DNA of 64,000 nt. Origin: Macrotrachela quadricornifera. Its lineage: Eukaryota > Rotifera > Eurotatoria > Philodinida > Philodinidae. Of this stretch, positions 49,746 to 60,928 are shown in pieces (position 1 is the first letter of the stretch; the number at the start of each line of letters is the position of its first letter). A program made the position numbers and the translations under genes. The stretch is from assembly GCA_022393335.1 (NCBI GenBank), contig JAJEKB010020967.1, positions 398,063-462,062 on the forward strand. Reading direction: 5' to 3'. The notes under the pieces were generated by a model that was not told where the DNA came from, did not search any database, and saw nothing but the letters and a program-made list of their open reading frames with translations.

Positions 49746-49795
49746 CAGACAATTTATGTTTGCAAGACTCTTCTCTACGAGAAAGAGAATATTTT
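49270..49795. repeat. MITE family copy 1 (CTCTTTCTC(A/G)TAGA ends)
   Basis: Shares AAGTAACGCT, GCTCTTTCTC, ATCGTGTTTCTAAA, the TCCTCGACCCCGATTACCC region and GACTCTTCTCTACGAGAAAG with the copy at 51044-51392. GCTCTTTCTC.TAGA near the start is inverted as TCTACGAGAAAGAG at the end. The ACTTCAGATT..TTCCTCGACC block is duplicated inside this copy. Confidence 0.8.
49713..49744. repeat. (TCAA)n microsatellite
   Basis: About eight perfect tetranucleotide units within the repeat copy; the second copy at 51.3 kb has only GACAAGCAAGCAGACA at this place. Confidence 0.9.
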
Positions 49796-51043
49796 TTTTA
49801 TTTCAGAGTATTATTAATACCTAACAATAAAGTAAGTATAATTCATGTGTGCATATTTCAGTTATTTTATTTTTTTGAAGTGTAAATACTGTGCGATGAT
49901 GCTGATCAGTTTGGAGAGATTGATCAGCAGCATGACTATTAGAATTTAAAATATAGGAAGTTGAAACGAGAAGCCTCCATGTTGGAGGTAATTGTAGTGC
50001 ATCATAGAAATATCAGTGGGATCCCATCGGATTCGATAGTTTCCAACATTTTCCGATAGTTGGATCCGACTGTCGAAAATCGTCGGATCCGTCGTCCGAC
50101 AACATCCGACCGGAATCCTGTCCCAAGGAATACAACAACTTCCGACAAGATCCTGTCGGAAGATGTCGAAAGTTATCAGATTCTTTCGGATATCCTGTCG
50201 GATCCGACGGGATCCACGCTTCGGATTATTCGTCCTGGGATACAGATGAATTTTCCTTTCAACTTTTTCGTAATACTATTCGTCGTTGGTCGAAATGTCC
50301 AAATGATGAATATAAACGTATGCCTAAAATTCGTCAAAAAGTTTATATCTCAGGTGCTGTTAGTGTGAAAGGTGTATTAATCTGTCACACATTCAGATGC
50401 AATCTTGATGGTCGATATTATGTTCATATGCTTGAAAATTTTCTTCTTCCTGTTGCTAGGCATAAGTAATAAACGGAAACAATGCAACAAGTATTTATTT
50501 TTTTCATTTTGAGTCAATTTCACTGAAATTGGTGTTTACAACAGGACAATGACCCAAAACATCAAAGTAACATTAGTAAACAGTTCATAAGCGATAATAT
50601 ACCGAAATTCTTAGACTGGCCATCGAACACTCCTGATGTTAATCCCATCGAGAACATTTGGTCGATCGTAAAACACAATATTGAAAAGAGAAAACCCAAA
50701 AATATTGATGACCTTGAAGTTTTTTTAGCTGAAGAATCCAAAAATACTGAATTTACTGTTGTAAAAAATTGTGTGATGACCATGAAAAACAAATGTTTAT
50801 CTCTTATTTCTTCTAAAGGTGAACGAATACAATACTGGAATACAGTGTTCGATAGTACTCGTCGTAGGCTATCAATCAGTACGTGCTAATGTTTAAGAGT
50901 GACATATATGTAAGAAAATACTGGCATAACAAGTTGTCCAAGTTTTTTTGAAAACAGCTGTATATGAATGACAACAATAGTACACACGACCGATGAAATA
51001 AATTGCTTTGTTCATGAATAATCATTGTTTTACTCTGCTATAC

Positions 51044-51392
51044 AAGTAACGCTCATCTAAATACTCGTTCAGCTCTTTCTCGTAGAAATCGTGTTTCTAA
51101 ACTATCGTCAAGCTATTCATTTATAAAATTAAAAAACCGAAGTCCGATTCATGATCCTAGACCTCAACTTCTTTTGGTCAAATTTCATAAAAACAAATGT
51201 TTTTTGTTAAAAATTTGTCATTTGTTTAAAAAACTGACCTTCAAAAAATTGTTTAGCAAACTGACTTCAGATTTGCATTCCTCGTCCTCGATCACCCTTC
51301 GGTCAACCCTTTTGTGTTTTTGAATCTCTGCGGACAGACAAGCAAGCAGACAATTTATGTTCGTAAGACTCTTCTCTACGAGAAAGAGAAAA
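51044..51392. repeat. MITE family copy 2 (CTCTTTCTCGTAGA ends)
   Basis: Direct-oriented second copy of the family at 49270-49795, just outside the right end of the Tc1 element. Terminal inverted word CTCTTTCTCGTAGA. Non-coding. Confidence 0.8.
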
Positions 51393-51467
51393 AGAGAGTG
51401 ATATTCATCAATGAAGTACCATTCAATTTTATCGAAGTAAATAATTCTCTTAAAAATAATTCTTACG

Positions 51468-51657
51468 AGGGAAGTACCTGAAGTGTCCCATTGATTTAAA
51501 ATTCATACTTTAGCTATAAGTAGACCTCAATATGTCTAACAAAATCCTATGACGATTCATGTCCACGAATCCTTTTAGGATTTTGTTAGACATATTGAGG
51601 TCTACTTGTGGCCAAGGTATGAGCTTTAAATAGATGAGACACTTCGGGTACCTCTCT
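51468..51657. mobile_element. Short palindromic MITE, about 0.19 kb
   Basis: The two halves are nearly exact complements: GTAGACCTCAATATGTCTAA against TTAGACATATTGAGGTCTAC, with outer tips GAAGTACCTGAAGTGTC and GACACTTCGGGTACCTC. The loop is about 20 bp. Confidence 0.85.
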
Positions 51658-51662
51658 CGTTA

Positions 51663-52073
51663 CCCAGGTCAAGCAGGCACGGTCGTAAACGACCATATAC
51701 GGACCGTATACGACTGTCGTGACCGTATTTTGCCGTAAATGAGCGTATTACCTGTCTCAGTATTACGATCGTATTTCTCTGTGTCGTTTACGGAGAAATA
51801 CGATCATTTACAGACACAAGGAAATGATTGTAATCATCATCGTAGATACCACCTTACACTGTGTCAATCATAGGTCGTTCACGACCTAAAACGATCTATT
51901 TACTAACACCGTTCTCAATGGGAAACGACTGTATACCTTCGTATACGACACGGAGAAATACGATCGTAATACTGAGACAGGTAATACGCCAAAATACGAC
52001 GAAACACGATCGTATATGGGAACGTAAACGCTCGTTTACGAGCGTATACGAATTGCGTATTCATCGACCTGGG
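51663..52073. mobile_element. TA-flanked MITE with CCCAGGTC ends, 411 bp
   Basis: TA|CCCAGGTC at 51661 and GACCTGGG|TA ending at 52075. The interior is unusually rich in CG-containing palindromic words (CGTATACG, TACGATCGTA, CGTAAACGA) on both strands. Frames across it (51861-52076) are translations of these repeats. Consistent with a Tc1/mariner-type non-autonomous element. Confidence 0.8.
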
Positions 52074-52533
52074 TAGTGAGCAGTAGATAGGAAATAAGAT
52101 TTCTTTTCCAATAATTTTTTTTTTCTGTTTCAAATGTAACAGTCATTGAACTGATTATCAATAATAAATTAAATATAAAAGAAAAATATTCCTTCAAAAT
52201 AAATATATTATTCTTACATTGGAACAGAAAGAGTAATATATTTATTTTAATTCAAAATTAAATCTTTTTTTTTTGAGGATATGAGAGTTGTTCGATTGGT
52301 TAACTTCTTTATTTTTTTAGTGTTGAGTTAATGTATGTTTTCTACATTAATTCAACGCAGAGAGATACTGCTCTTGTTGCACAAAGACAACGGAAAGACC
52401 TTTTATGTACGTACGTATGCATGTACAATATGCATCAATTCATTTATTCCTTTTCAATTAAATTACACAGCAATAAAAAAATAATAGTCAAAAGCTGGAA
52501 ATAAATTAAATTTATCAGTTCATCCGATCAATT

Positions 52534-53447
52534 TCATGATATTTCAATATTAAATCGTTGTACTCGATTGTTATTACGATCAACAACATAAAGATTACCT
52601 TGTCGATCAAATGACAATCCCACAGGTCCATTGAGTTGATTTGCTTGTGCTCCTTGACCATTTCCACCAATAATAACATTTCCTTGTTGAGCTCCTTTAG
52701 GCCAACGTATAATTCGATGATTAGCACTATCAGCTACATAAATAGTATCCAATTGATCAACTACAACTCCATTAGGATACGACAATTCTGTCAAACTATT
52801 TCCTTCTCCTTGTCCGCCAGCAACAACAATACCTTCTTTTGCACCTTCTATCCATTTCATCACACGGTGATTATAACTATCAGATACGAATACTGAATGT
52901 TCTGGATCGACGAATATATAAGCGGGGAAAGCGAGCTGATCAAAACGATTTCCTCTTCTATTTCCACCTGCTACTACTATTCCTTGAGATTCACCCATTC
53001 GATATCGTCTTACTTCATGTTTGTCAACATCAGTGATATACAGAGATCCATTGTCATCCATTGTCAAACCATGACACTCGATATCCGAAATAATTATTTC
53101 TCCAGTTGTTCTATTTTGACGAGGCCATCTAACTACTCTTTTTTCCCCACGATCACAAATAATAAGACTATCTCTCTCTTTATCCACGATCACATCTGTT
53201 GGGTAATTCAATTGATGAGTACCATTTCCTCCTCCATGTCCACCTGCCACTATCTGTCCATTTGTTTCACCCGATTTCCATGCTGCAATACTGTGATTAA
53301 AATTATTGGCAACATAAATTGTTTCTTCATCATCCACGTACAAACCGAAAAGTTGAGCTAGTGATGGATTTTGTCCTCCTACTGTTTGACCATTGTTGTT
53401 CCATTTAGCATTTGGAGGAATATCTATCAAACTGGCACGAAGTGGCA
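52534..53447 (-). CDS. NHL-repeat protein, 3' exon (5' part not found)
   Basis: The frame runs 304 codons from an acceptor TTTAG| (53448-53449) to TGA at 52534, entering in phase 2. The first codon is therefore completed by a missing upstream exon, and no ATG starts this frame. It encodes about five to six NHL/beta-propeller blades of about 50 residues, with repeated V(V/I)AGG.G.G..LNYP..V.VD...(T/S)(I/L)Y(V/I)AD..NHR(V/I)..W motifs. Examples are NQLNGPVGLSFDRQGNLYVV and YPNGVVVDQLDTIYVADSAN. NHL propellers bind protein or RNA; rotifers carry many secreted or membrane-tethered versions. About 400 bp upstream (minus-strand direction) begins the MULE region, which may have separated or removed the 5' exons. 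Confidence 0.85.
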
Positions 53448-54118
53448 CTAAACGAAAGAGAAAACATGATTGTCATCAAAATGAACCTTTCATTTTCTTT
53501 GAGTTGTGAGAAAAGAAGAACTTCTGTAATATTGTTTTTCATTCTGTTTGATTTGATAGAGAAGAATAGAGAAAATTCTCAGTTGCTATAAAGAAAAGTA
53601 CTATTATAACATACTTTATTGATGTCTATATCAATGATTTCTCAAATACAAAGAAAGAATAAATTGGAGAGAAACTTTTGCTTGAAACAAATAATCTAAA
53701 ATCCTCGAAAAACATATAATATAGAACATTGTTAAATATCATATATTAAAGTAGTGATAGAAAAAATATAGAAATGTATAAGTAATGGATGTTTCTTATT
53801 CTGTAGTGGCTTTTTCTTTCTTTTCATAGTCATTGTTTTATTGAAATCCAGATAAAAACTATTGGCTTGTATTTAATTGCTCAGTATTAATTTTTTTTTG
53901 CCCAGTAAAAAACTCATTTTCGTACAGTAGATTATTTAATAAGCACAATAAATAAGTTTCAAAGGTCCAGTGTTTATTTAATTTTAGGTCAGTATTTTAT
54001 GAAGTTTTCTCAGTAGAAGTAATATAATGATAGGTAACAGAAATTTATTGAATTAATAATGTTTTTTTTGGTTTCGTTGATCTACCACGATGTCGTTTTT
54101 CGCCAATTATAACATCTT

Positions 54119-55625
54119 TCACAGCCTGCAATAATTTAATCGAATGGCCATACTTACCACAGGCTTACACATGAATTTTTTAAAAAATGCTGGACAGCTC
54201 CATACATCCTCTGACCATTTTGATCTATCTTTTGGTAATGTAAGAGAACAAACGCTGAATGCTTTCTTTTTGTATTGATCGAATGAATACCATTTCTTTT
54301 TTTTCATGACACTAATATCAGAATCTGTGATTTTAGTAGCGTCTCCACTGGATATAAAATATTCAACTGAATCGTCATATTCGGTCGAAAGTAATGACTT
54401 GTTTGGCTTTGCCCATTGATATCCATTTGCCCATAAAATCAATGTTACTGTTTGTTGATCACTATATTTCTTCAGACCTTTTTTGTACGACTTTGACTAT
54501 TTTTCAACAATTTCATATGCTAGTGTTTTAAAACTTGATAGTAGTAGACGTTCCCGAAATATATTTTCGTCCTTGATGACTTTATTTGTTGCTTCCAAAG
54601 CATTATTAGTACTTGATGCGAAATGTCAAATACCTACGTACCATCTATCATGTGATGTTAACCATTCACTTTTAAAATATTCAATGAAACTTGGCTCTTT
54701 TGATGACCACTTCTTAATGAACAAGGTAGTAGCTTTTGTAAATACTCTTTCACTTTGTGCCAGTTGTAATGCGTCAATATTGTTTATCAAATCTTCTCGT
54801 GCCATTTGATCTACCAGTGATTCAACTTTTTTCACTACGTTTCTACGCGTATGTACCCAACACATAACCATTGGTTTTTCTCGAAAAACATCCAGAAACG
54901 TGTCGCGTATTGAATTAACACCATCAGCAATTAAAACATCTGCATTTATTTTCTACAAACCACGCAATGCAAGTACAAAATCCTGTTTTTTTCTCAATGG
55001 AACAAACAGCCAGTCCAAATGAGTGAAAATGACGATCAAGATTAATAGTACCAATCATATAGACTAGGAATCTTTGGCACATCAATTTATATGTTGCATC
55101 TGCATGAATCGTTTTTGATCTTGATATCACTTGTAGAAGTCTTTGTTGTAATCAAAAACCGGAACTTGTTACCACCTCCATTATCATCGCCAAGTTCATT
55201 TTGATTATCATCATCGTAAATTATTTGGTATAAAGCAATAAATGGAGTGTCATCGGATTTTGGAATAACCTGGTTTGATTCCATATACCACTGTTTAATT
55301 TCTCCTAGGCCTATTGCAGAGGAATCAAGCTTTTTAGCCTTAATGCTTCGTAAAAAATTGTTTAATTGTGCAATACTCGGTACTCTCATTTTACGCTCAT
55401 GTAATACTTCCAGTATAATCTTTGGTTTCAATTTCAATTAAAATAATTCCTTTATTACTTCTTTCACTTCATTGATTATGGCGAAAGTAATTTTTGCATT
55501 TGATCGTGAGTATGATTTGGCTGAGTACGATATACAGTAACTTCATCACCCGTGGAGTTAAACAACAAATAAATACCAGCATCACGTTGTTTTCCACGAA
55601 ATTTGACTTTGTTGCACCTGAAATA
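54119..55625 (-). pseudogene. FLYWCH-MULE transposase, degraded
   Basis: Pieces on the minus strand, in order. (1) An N-terminal FLYWCH-like zinc-finger stretch (MRYFRCNKVKFRGKQRDAG ... NHTHDQ; about 55450-55625). (2) KLKPKIILEVLHERK and IPKSDDTPFIALYQIIYDDD. (3) The MULE core, TIHADATYKLMCQRFLVYMI (first catalytic Asp), then ADVLIADGVNSIRD, and VMCWVHTRRNVVKK. (4) STNNALEATNKVIKDE, typical of the region after the catalytic domain. Frames shift between pieces, and stops include TGA 54626-54628 and a TAG between the two 3' pieces. Inactive copy. Confidence 0.82.
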
Positions 55626-56022
55626 CCTCATTTTTCCTTCTGCTGTTGTATTGGTGTAATGATGACTTCATTGACTGTCTTTCATTACTGCTTCTGTAGC
55701 TTTTACCACAATTGCTAAAGACTGTCTTTTATCCATTTTCGTTGCCTTTTTTTCACCTTATCCGTATTTTGGGTGCTTATAGGTTCAATTGTATTGATCT
55801 ATTCGTCGAAAGCATAATCAGGTACCTCAGTCATATCCATCGTCGTAGCCATATTCAAACCAATCAGATATAGTATGGTCAGAGGGAGATATTGATCTAA
55901 TTGCTCACTATCGACTGATGTCTTCTACTTTCGAAACGGCAGCTTCATATATCTGAGTGAGCTAGGAAAAACTAATAATTATTAGGATATGATCCATTTT
56001 TTTTTCATCTTTTCTTCGTTTT

Positions 56023-56901
56023 GTCACTATATATATGTCGTATCGAAGTTAGCATGTTTATCGAAGTTATAACTTCTATAAACATATTTCATCTAAGTTA
56101 TAACTTCGATAAATTATTTTATCGAAGTTACAACTTCAATAAGATGAAGTTATCGAAGTTGTTTGGATGAAATTAAATATGAAAATCGTTCATCATTTAA
56201 ATAATATTAATAAACTTGATAGCTATGGTTAATTTTTTACTCAGCAACAAACATTTGTTTAAGAAAAAAAATTCAACAATCACAAACTATCAACAAATAT
56301 TTAGACAAGACATTCTTTTTTTATCTCTTCATTTTTTTAGCTTCCGTCCAGAAAACTAGAGGTAAGTCGTAGAAAAGGCGATCACAAAAAATGATGTACC
56401 ATAATTGGAAGTTGAAGTATAGACTCATAGTCACTGTAATGAATATAGTTGCTTTAAATTGATTATTAATCACGTACAGATCAGGTATATAAGTTAATTA
56501 TACGAATAATAATCTTTGCAATTAGACCTATTTGATAATTGGATTATGATAAATGGATTCATTTTGATAGTAGTAGGAATAAATGCATACGCACAAAGCA
56601 TATGCCATACTTACTCATAATCTCAATATATAATTTTTCTCAACTGACAACTACCGCTAAAACTGCATGCAAATTAATGGCTTCATCTGTATTATCTTCT
56701 GCAATGACAAGAAAACGTAAATCTGTTACAAACAACAACCAGATATCTTCATCAGTAACAACTTAGCTATCAAGTTTATTAATATTATTTAAATGATGAA
56801 CAATTTTCATACTTAATTCCATTCAAACAATGTCGATAAACTAATTTATCGAAGTTATAACTTCGATAAACATGATATCTTCGATACGACATATAGATGA
56901 C
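56023..56901. mobile_element. TIR element with repeated ATAACTTCGATAA palindromes
   Basis: Left tip GTCACTATATATATGTCG, with TATCGAAG just inside; right tip on the complement GTCATCTATATGTCG, again with TATCGAAG. Inside the left end are three near copies of the 26-bp palindrome TTTATCGAAGTT/AACTTCGATAAA (one variant has TCTATAA); the right end has one perfect copy. The interior is non-coding, apart from a chance 75-codon frame. Confidence 0.7.
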
Positions 56902-57060
56902 TCGAGCCTCACATAGACATGTGCTTTCTCTCTTTTCTTTTCTGTATTCATGGCATATTCCATATCATTCTCTTCTTTTCTTGATATAGTCCAGGTGTAT
57001 TGGTATATTCCTTGTATTCTTTCTTCTGTTGAAATATTGGGATTTTCCTTGTGGTGTTAG

Positions 57061-58237
57061 CAGGGACGGCGCGACCGGGGGCTGGGGGTGATAGGGGTGA
57101 GCACCCCCCCCCCCCCCGTGCTCTAGAAAATTTTGATTGAAGCTTTCTCCGAATTTGAAAACTTTGATAGCGTCAATTCTCTCCAAATTTTCGGAATCAT
57201 TATGTGATTTTCTTCGAAATTGGAGAACAACACTAATCAAAATTCTCCAATTTCGGAGGACCACAATGGACAATTTTCTTCAATTACGGAGAATTACAGT
57301 AAACAATTTTCCCTGACTTTGGAGCATTACAGTACACAACTTACCCTAAATTTGGCAAAAAACTAAGCTTGAAATCTATTCTAATTTTTTGGATTCTTGA
57401 GATTTAAGCGAGAAATTAGTGTTATAGCTAGATGCATCTGGCATTAAAAGTAATGTAATATATGGATATTAATGATAAATGTATAAATATTTCTTTCTCA
57501 CGTCAACAACAGCGCGGAACAACCTGCTAGGCAGATTGCTAATGCAAAAGGAATATTCCTCAAGAATATTGAATATTTTAAAGAGTCTGAAAGATGTTTC
57601 ATTGTTGTCGTATTTACCAGATAAGAGCGCTGCAACTGGTTAGACCTGTCCTCAGTATATAGTATAAATGCCATAGTGAGCAACCTCACATATTGGACGC
57701 CTTATCATAGTGAACACTGTTTTACACTTCCTCTTTTTTAACTCATCTGTGCCGAGGTTTCACGCCTTCATCTCGTATATGAACATCCGGTACGAACGGG
57801 TTAAGTAATCTCTGTATCGTTTAATAAACCGTGCAAATATTCAAACAGAATGGCGCGGAAAGATGGTCAAAGAATAAATGTGGACGTCGTATTTGTATTT
57901 AAATTGTTTCTTGTAACCTTTTGTATTCATTTTTTTTAGTATTATTTCATGAGCAAAGTTGTAATGTTAAAACTGAACGAAGAATAAAATTTTAAAACAA
58001 TCAGATTTTTTGATGGAACTCTCAATATCGTATTACATGAAGTGCGTTTATAGTAGTCCAAAGGATATCGTAAAGTCTGGTTCGAAAAGAAAGCAATAAT
58101 AAACAAAAATGCTTTGTCTTCCCCCGAATTTAAGCAGAATGAGAAAATTTTCTCCGATTTTGACCATTTCGACTAGAGGCTCCGATTTTCGGAGTACCAC
58201 CCCCCCCCCCTGCCCTGATCTCTTCGCGCCGTCCCTG
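57061..58237. mobile_element. hAT-type non-autonomous element with exact 8-bp target duplication
   Basis: Tips are CAGGGACGGCGCGA (57061) and TCGCGCCGTCCCTG (ending 58237), a perfect 14-bp inverted repeat. They are flanked by the identical octamer GGTGTTAG at 57053-57060 and 58238-58245. Both features are diagnostic of hAT insertion. Each end has a poly-C/G run (57103-57118; 58199-58210) and TTCTCCGAATT words. No transposase. Confidence 0.93.
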
Positions 58238-58739
58238 GGTGTTAGTTTCTTTTCAAGTGTGTACTCTTTGGTTTTTTCCATGTTCATTCATATATATACC
58301 CGATGTTTTTCGGAATAAAACAGAGAGCAGGCAACGAACACCTAACTATAATACATGCGGAAAACCATAGCAAAAAGGGAAAACACCTGAAATATTACTA
58401 GAAATTGAGCGTTTGAAAAATACCTTGCAGCGAAGGAAAGAAAAAAAAGATATTTATGTCAATGACTCATATGACATCGTCACTTACTAATACATTTGAT
58501 AGGAATTTACCAAATAAAGAAATATTTAATTGAGCAAAATGTATTAATTACTGATACTTTACTATTGATACTGAATAAACTGCCAACTTACTGAGCATAT
58601 AACTGTTTAACTGAGCAAATATTATAGTTACTGAACATTAATTTTCTCACTAATAGTTTCATTTATATACTGAGAATTCGTATAAGAAACTGAGCAAATT
58701 CTACAGAGAATTCACAAGAAAATACTGGGCAAAAAATTT

Positions 58740-60925
58740 ATTCTCTTTACGTATATAAAAATAGCGTATGTACCTTTCTAGCGTGCTTTCTACCAGCCGT
58801 AAATTAAAAATACATTCTAGTCTCGAGAAAATTGATTTGGTAAAAGCTGAAATCTTTTCAAACTTTGGTTCATCATTTACTGAATTTACAGCTTACAGAA
58901 AATGCTTATTTTTTGTAAGGTAGAAATTCAAACTAGCTTTTCTGATAAAATCAGTTTCAAATAGTTTGAAAAATCAGCAATGAGTAAAAAAAAATATTTA
59001 AAAATTAATTCTGTCTTTTACAGGAAATCAGCAAAGATTTTACAAAAATATCAAGAATCTAAGCAACTTTTTCAAAAAGCATTGAAATAATGGTAGCTAC
59101 AGAACTATCGTTTGTATATATATAGCAATTGCTAATGTTAAGTATGAGGAGTGATTATTTTTTTAACAGCTACAACGAGCCTATAAATGGTACATATTGC
59201 AGAAGCAGTTGAAATCCGTTCTTTGTGTACGAAACGAAACCAATTGTCTTTTTTCTTTAACACTTTCAGGATATTAGACATAAAAATTCTTATAGAAATA
59301 GTGTATATTTATTTCTTTTTTATAAACTGTGCTTTATCAATTGTATAATATTTTTACACGTTAGAATCGAAGATTGTATTTTCAGATATTCTTGTTTTAA
59401 ACAAATTATTCGACATTCGAATTTTTCTTTTTGTACATCGACGCCGCTGCTTATATATATTCATAATCCTTTTTCCTAATCATGTTTTTATACAAATTTT
59501 TATCAACTATTTGTTTATTTTCTTTAAACTTTTAAAAAAATAATATTCCTCTACGAGATCTTCAGTTTTTTCAATTGATATTACTTCTGTTCATCTATGA
59601 ATAAGTTTGTTTTTGGAAAATGTTCAGACCATATAATCGGCTTTGTTTTTTTACAAATATCGATATGACTTTGTTCGTGATTTTTCAAACAATAGGATCA
59701 AAACTTGAATTTTGGGGTTTTCCAAGAGGAAAACAACTGAAATCAGATTTTTTCGTTTTTTGATGTTTTTCATTTTTCTGATATTTTTTCGATTTGAAAT
59801 CAAAACATTCAGCTGTTTCCTCCTAGGTTTTTTCGATTATTATATGTAAAAGAATAGGAAAAATTGCAGAGAAATTTCTAAGAATATTTGTAAAATACCA
59901 TTCTTTAATCTCCATGTATTATTTAGTTACCCTTTATGCCATCTTCTGGACGTTTAAGCTAATAAATCGATTTTTACAATCTTCTTTCTGTGTAGTTTTC
60001 TATATATACACCTTTAGAGTTCCTTGTCTATAGTTTCAAATCTATTTGTTTCGATTTACATTCATTTCTCTATGTTCCAACCTGTAAGTGCTTTCTATAT
60101 GTCTTTTCCTTTGTATGTTATACATAATTTCCAATCTAGAGATCGTTTTTGAATAAATTGCCATAAAATAATAAATCTTTTATTCATAAATATGTACATT
60201 TAACTGTGGAACTCAATCGTTATATTATCTGTATTCAACAATATGCTTCTCTAAGTAAAATCTCTATATTCAAATCCTCTTTTTAGTCTCATGAATTGGA
60301 TCTGACGTGGAATATTTTACTTTCACATAAGTATCTTGTTCAAAGAATAAGAAAAATAGTTCCATTCGACCACTCTTAGGCTTTTATATAGTCATTTTTT
60401 ACGACATACAATGGCTTCATAAAAGAACTATTTTTCAGTTCCAACAACGGTACTCATTAATGGTTAAGAAGCAAATACGCCAAATATGGCCTAATTTTCA
60501 CTAATTGTAATTACCATTCATTGAATGCAAAAAGTGAAAAATGAAATTTACTGTTCATACCGTTCCAATACTGTGCAAGTTTTCATGAAGAGCAAAAAAA
60601 AATTATTGGCTCTAGAAGTAAAGACACACGTACAAATATAGTGTACGGTGAATTTCTTCAAAATCGTTTCCACTGTTATTGTTTCGTCATATATCAAGAA
60701 TGCAAAGAACGCAAGAATATACTAAAAACAAGGTAAAGGTCAGAGAAATCATAGGGTAATAAATTTCTCCTTCGCACAACATGACACAATATAGCGATCA
60801 CATTATTCAATCTATAAAATGATGACTCATAAATCATCATCATGTGAGAAAACGTACATATTTCTACGAAATAATTATCCGTCTATAGTAAATAAAACCT
60901 GGTCCTGTGGGGGATAAAATCTTGT
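58740..60925. other. AT-rich non-coding region
   Basis: No gene, array or hairpin recognised. Confidence 0.45.
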
Positions 60926-60928
60926 CAC

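Larger units (their letters stand above)
48966..50240. mobile_element. Insertion with TCGGATCC-rich subterminal repeats, nested in Tc1
   Basis: It splits the Tc1 transposase exactly between QWTKHP and TDEFSF. Tips are TCCCAAGTCGAA (left) and TCCCAGGACGAA (right, complement). The first 135 bp and last 250 bp are packed with TCGGATCC / GGATCCGA and TCCGACA words, which look like transposase-binding subterminal repeats. The interior carries a copy of another repeat family (49270-49790). No transposase of its own; superfamily not determined. Confidence 0.75.
48555..50880 (+). pseudogene. Tc1-like transposase, degraded and split by an insertion
   Basis: The N-terminal part (48555-48965) has helix-turn-helix remnants: RGRNVRPRVFNG, a frameshift, GITLKEIKVKLS and TIQRHLHEYGY, then HMLKPEDEQRHVQWTKHP. 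The catalytic part resumes at 50241 with TDEFSFQLFRNTIRRW (first Asp), continues to QQDNDPKHQSNISKQF (second Asp) and WPSNTPDVNPIENIW (Glu), giving DD34E-type spacing. In-frame TGA codons occur near the start (KKL*) and at 50524-50526 (FH*NW, where Arg is plausible). It is inactive. Confidence 0.88.
48415..50960 (+). mobile_element. Tc1/mariner element relic with nested insertion
   Basis: Ends read TA|CAGGTGTTTT (48413 on) and AAAACAGCTG|TA (to 50962), the Tc1-type tip CAG(T/C)TGT with TA duplication. The transposase is spread over 48555-48965 and 50241-50880 and is interrupted by a 1.27-kb insert. The interior beyond the insert is AT-rich. Confidence 0.8.
53884..58735. mobile_element. Probable MULE-type composite element with TGC(T/C)CAGTA-rich ends
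   Basis: The left region (53875-54030) has GCTCAGTAT, TTTTTTGCCCAGTA, GGTCAGTAT and TCTCAGTA; the right region (58500-58735) has the complements (ACTGAGCAAA several times, TACTGGGCAAAAAA at the outer edge). The pair suggests inverted, subterminally repeated ends around the MULE transposase relic, with two later insertions inside. Boundaries and target duplication are not established, so the composite is an inference. Confidence 0.45.

Noticed and set aside
51861..52133. ORFs on both strands over the CCCAGGTC MITE
   Set aside because: They arise from its palindromic CGTA-rich words; the sequence is a TA-flanked MITE.
52636..53361. Several plus-strand ORFs of 60-150 aa at the NHL gene
   Set aside because: They are antisense shadows of the NHL repeats, which carry the clear propeller signature on the minus strand.
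53448..53448. Start codon of the NHL gene at this base
   Set aside because: The triplet here is GTG and directly follows an AG acceptor. The frame is an internal or terminal exon without its own ATG.
56023..56901. A true loxP site or Cre-type system
   Set aside because: Only nine bases of each arm match, the 8-bp spacer is absent and no recombinase is present in the window.
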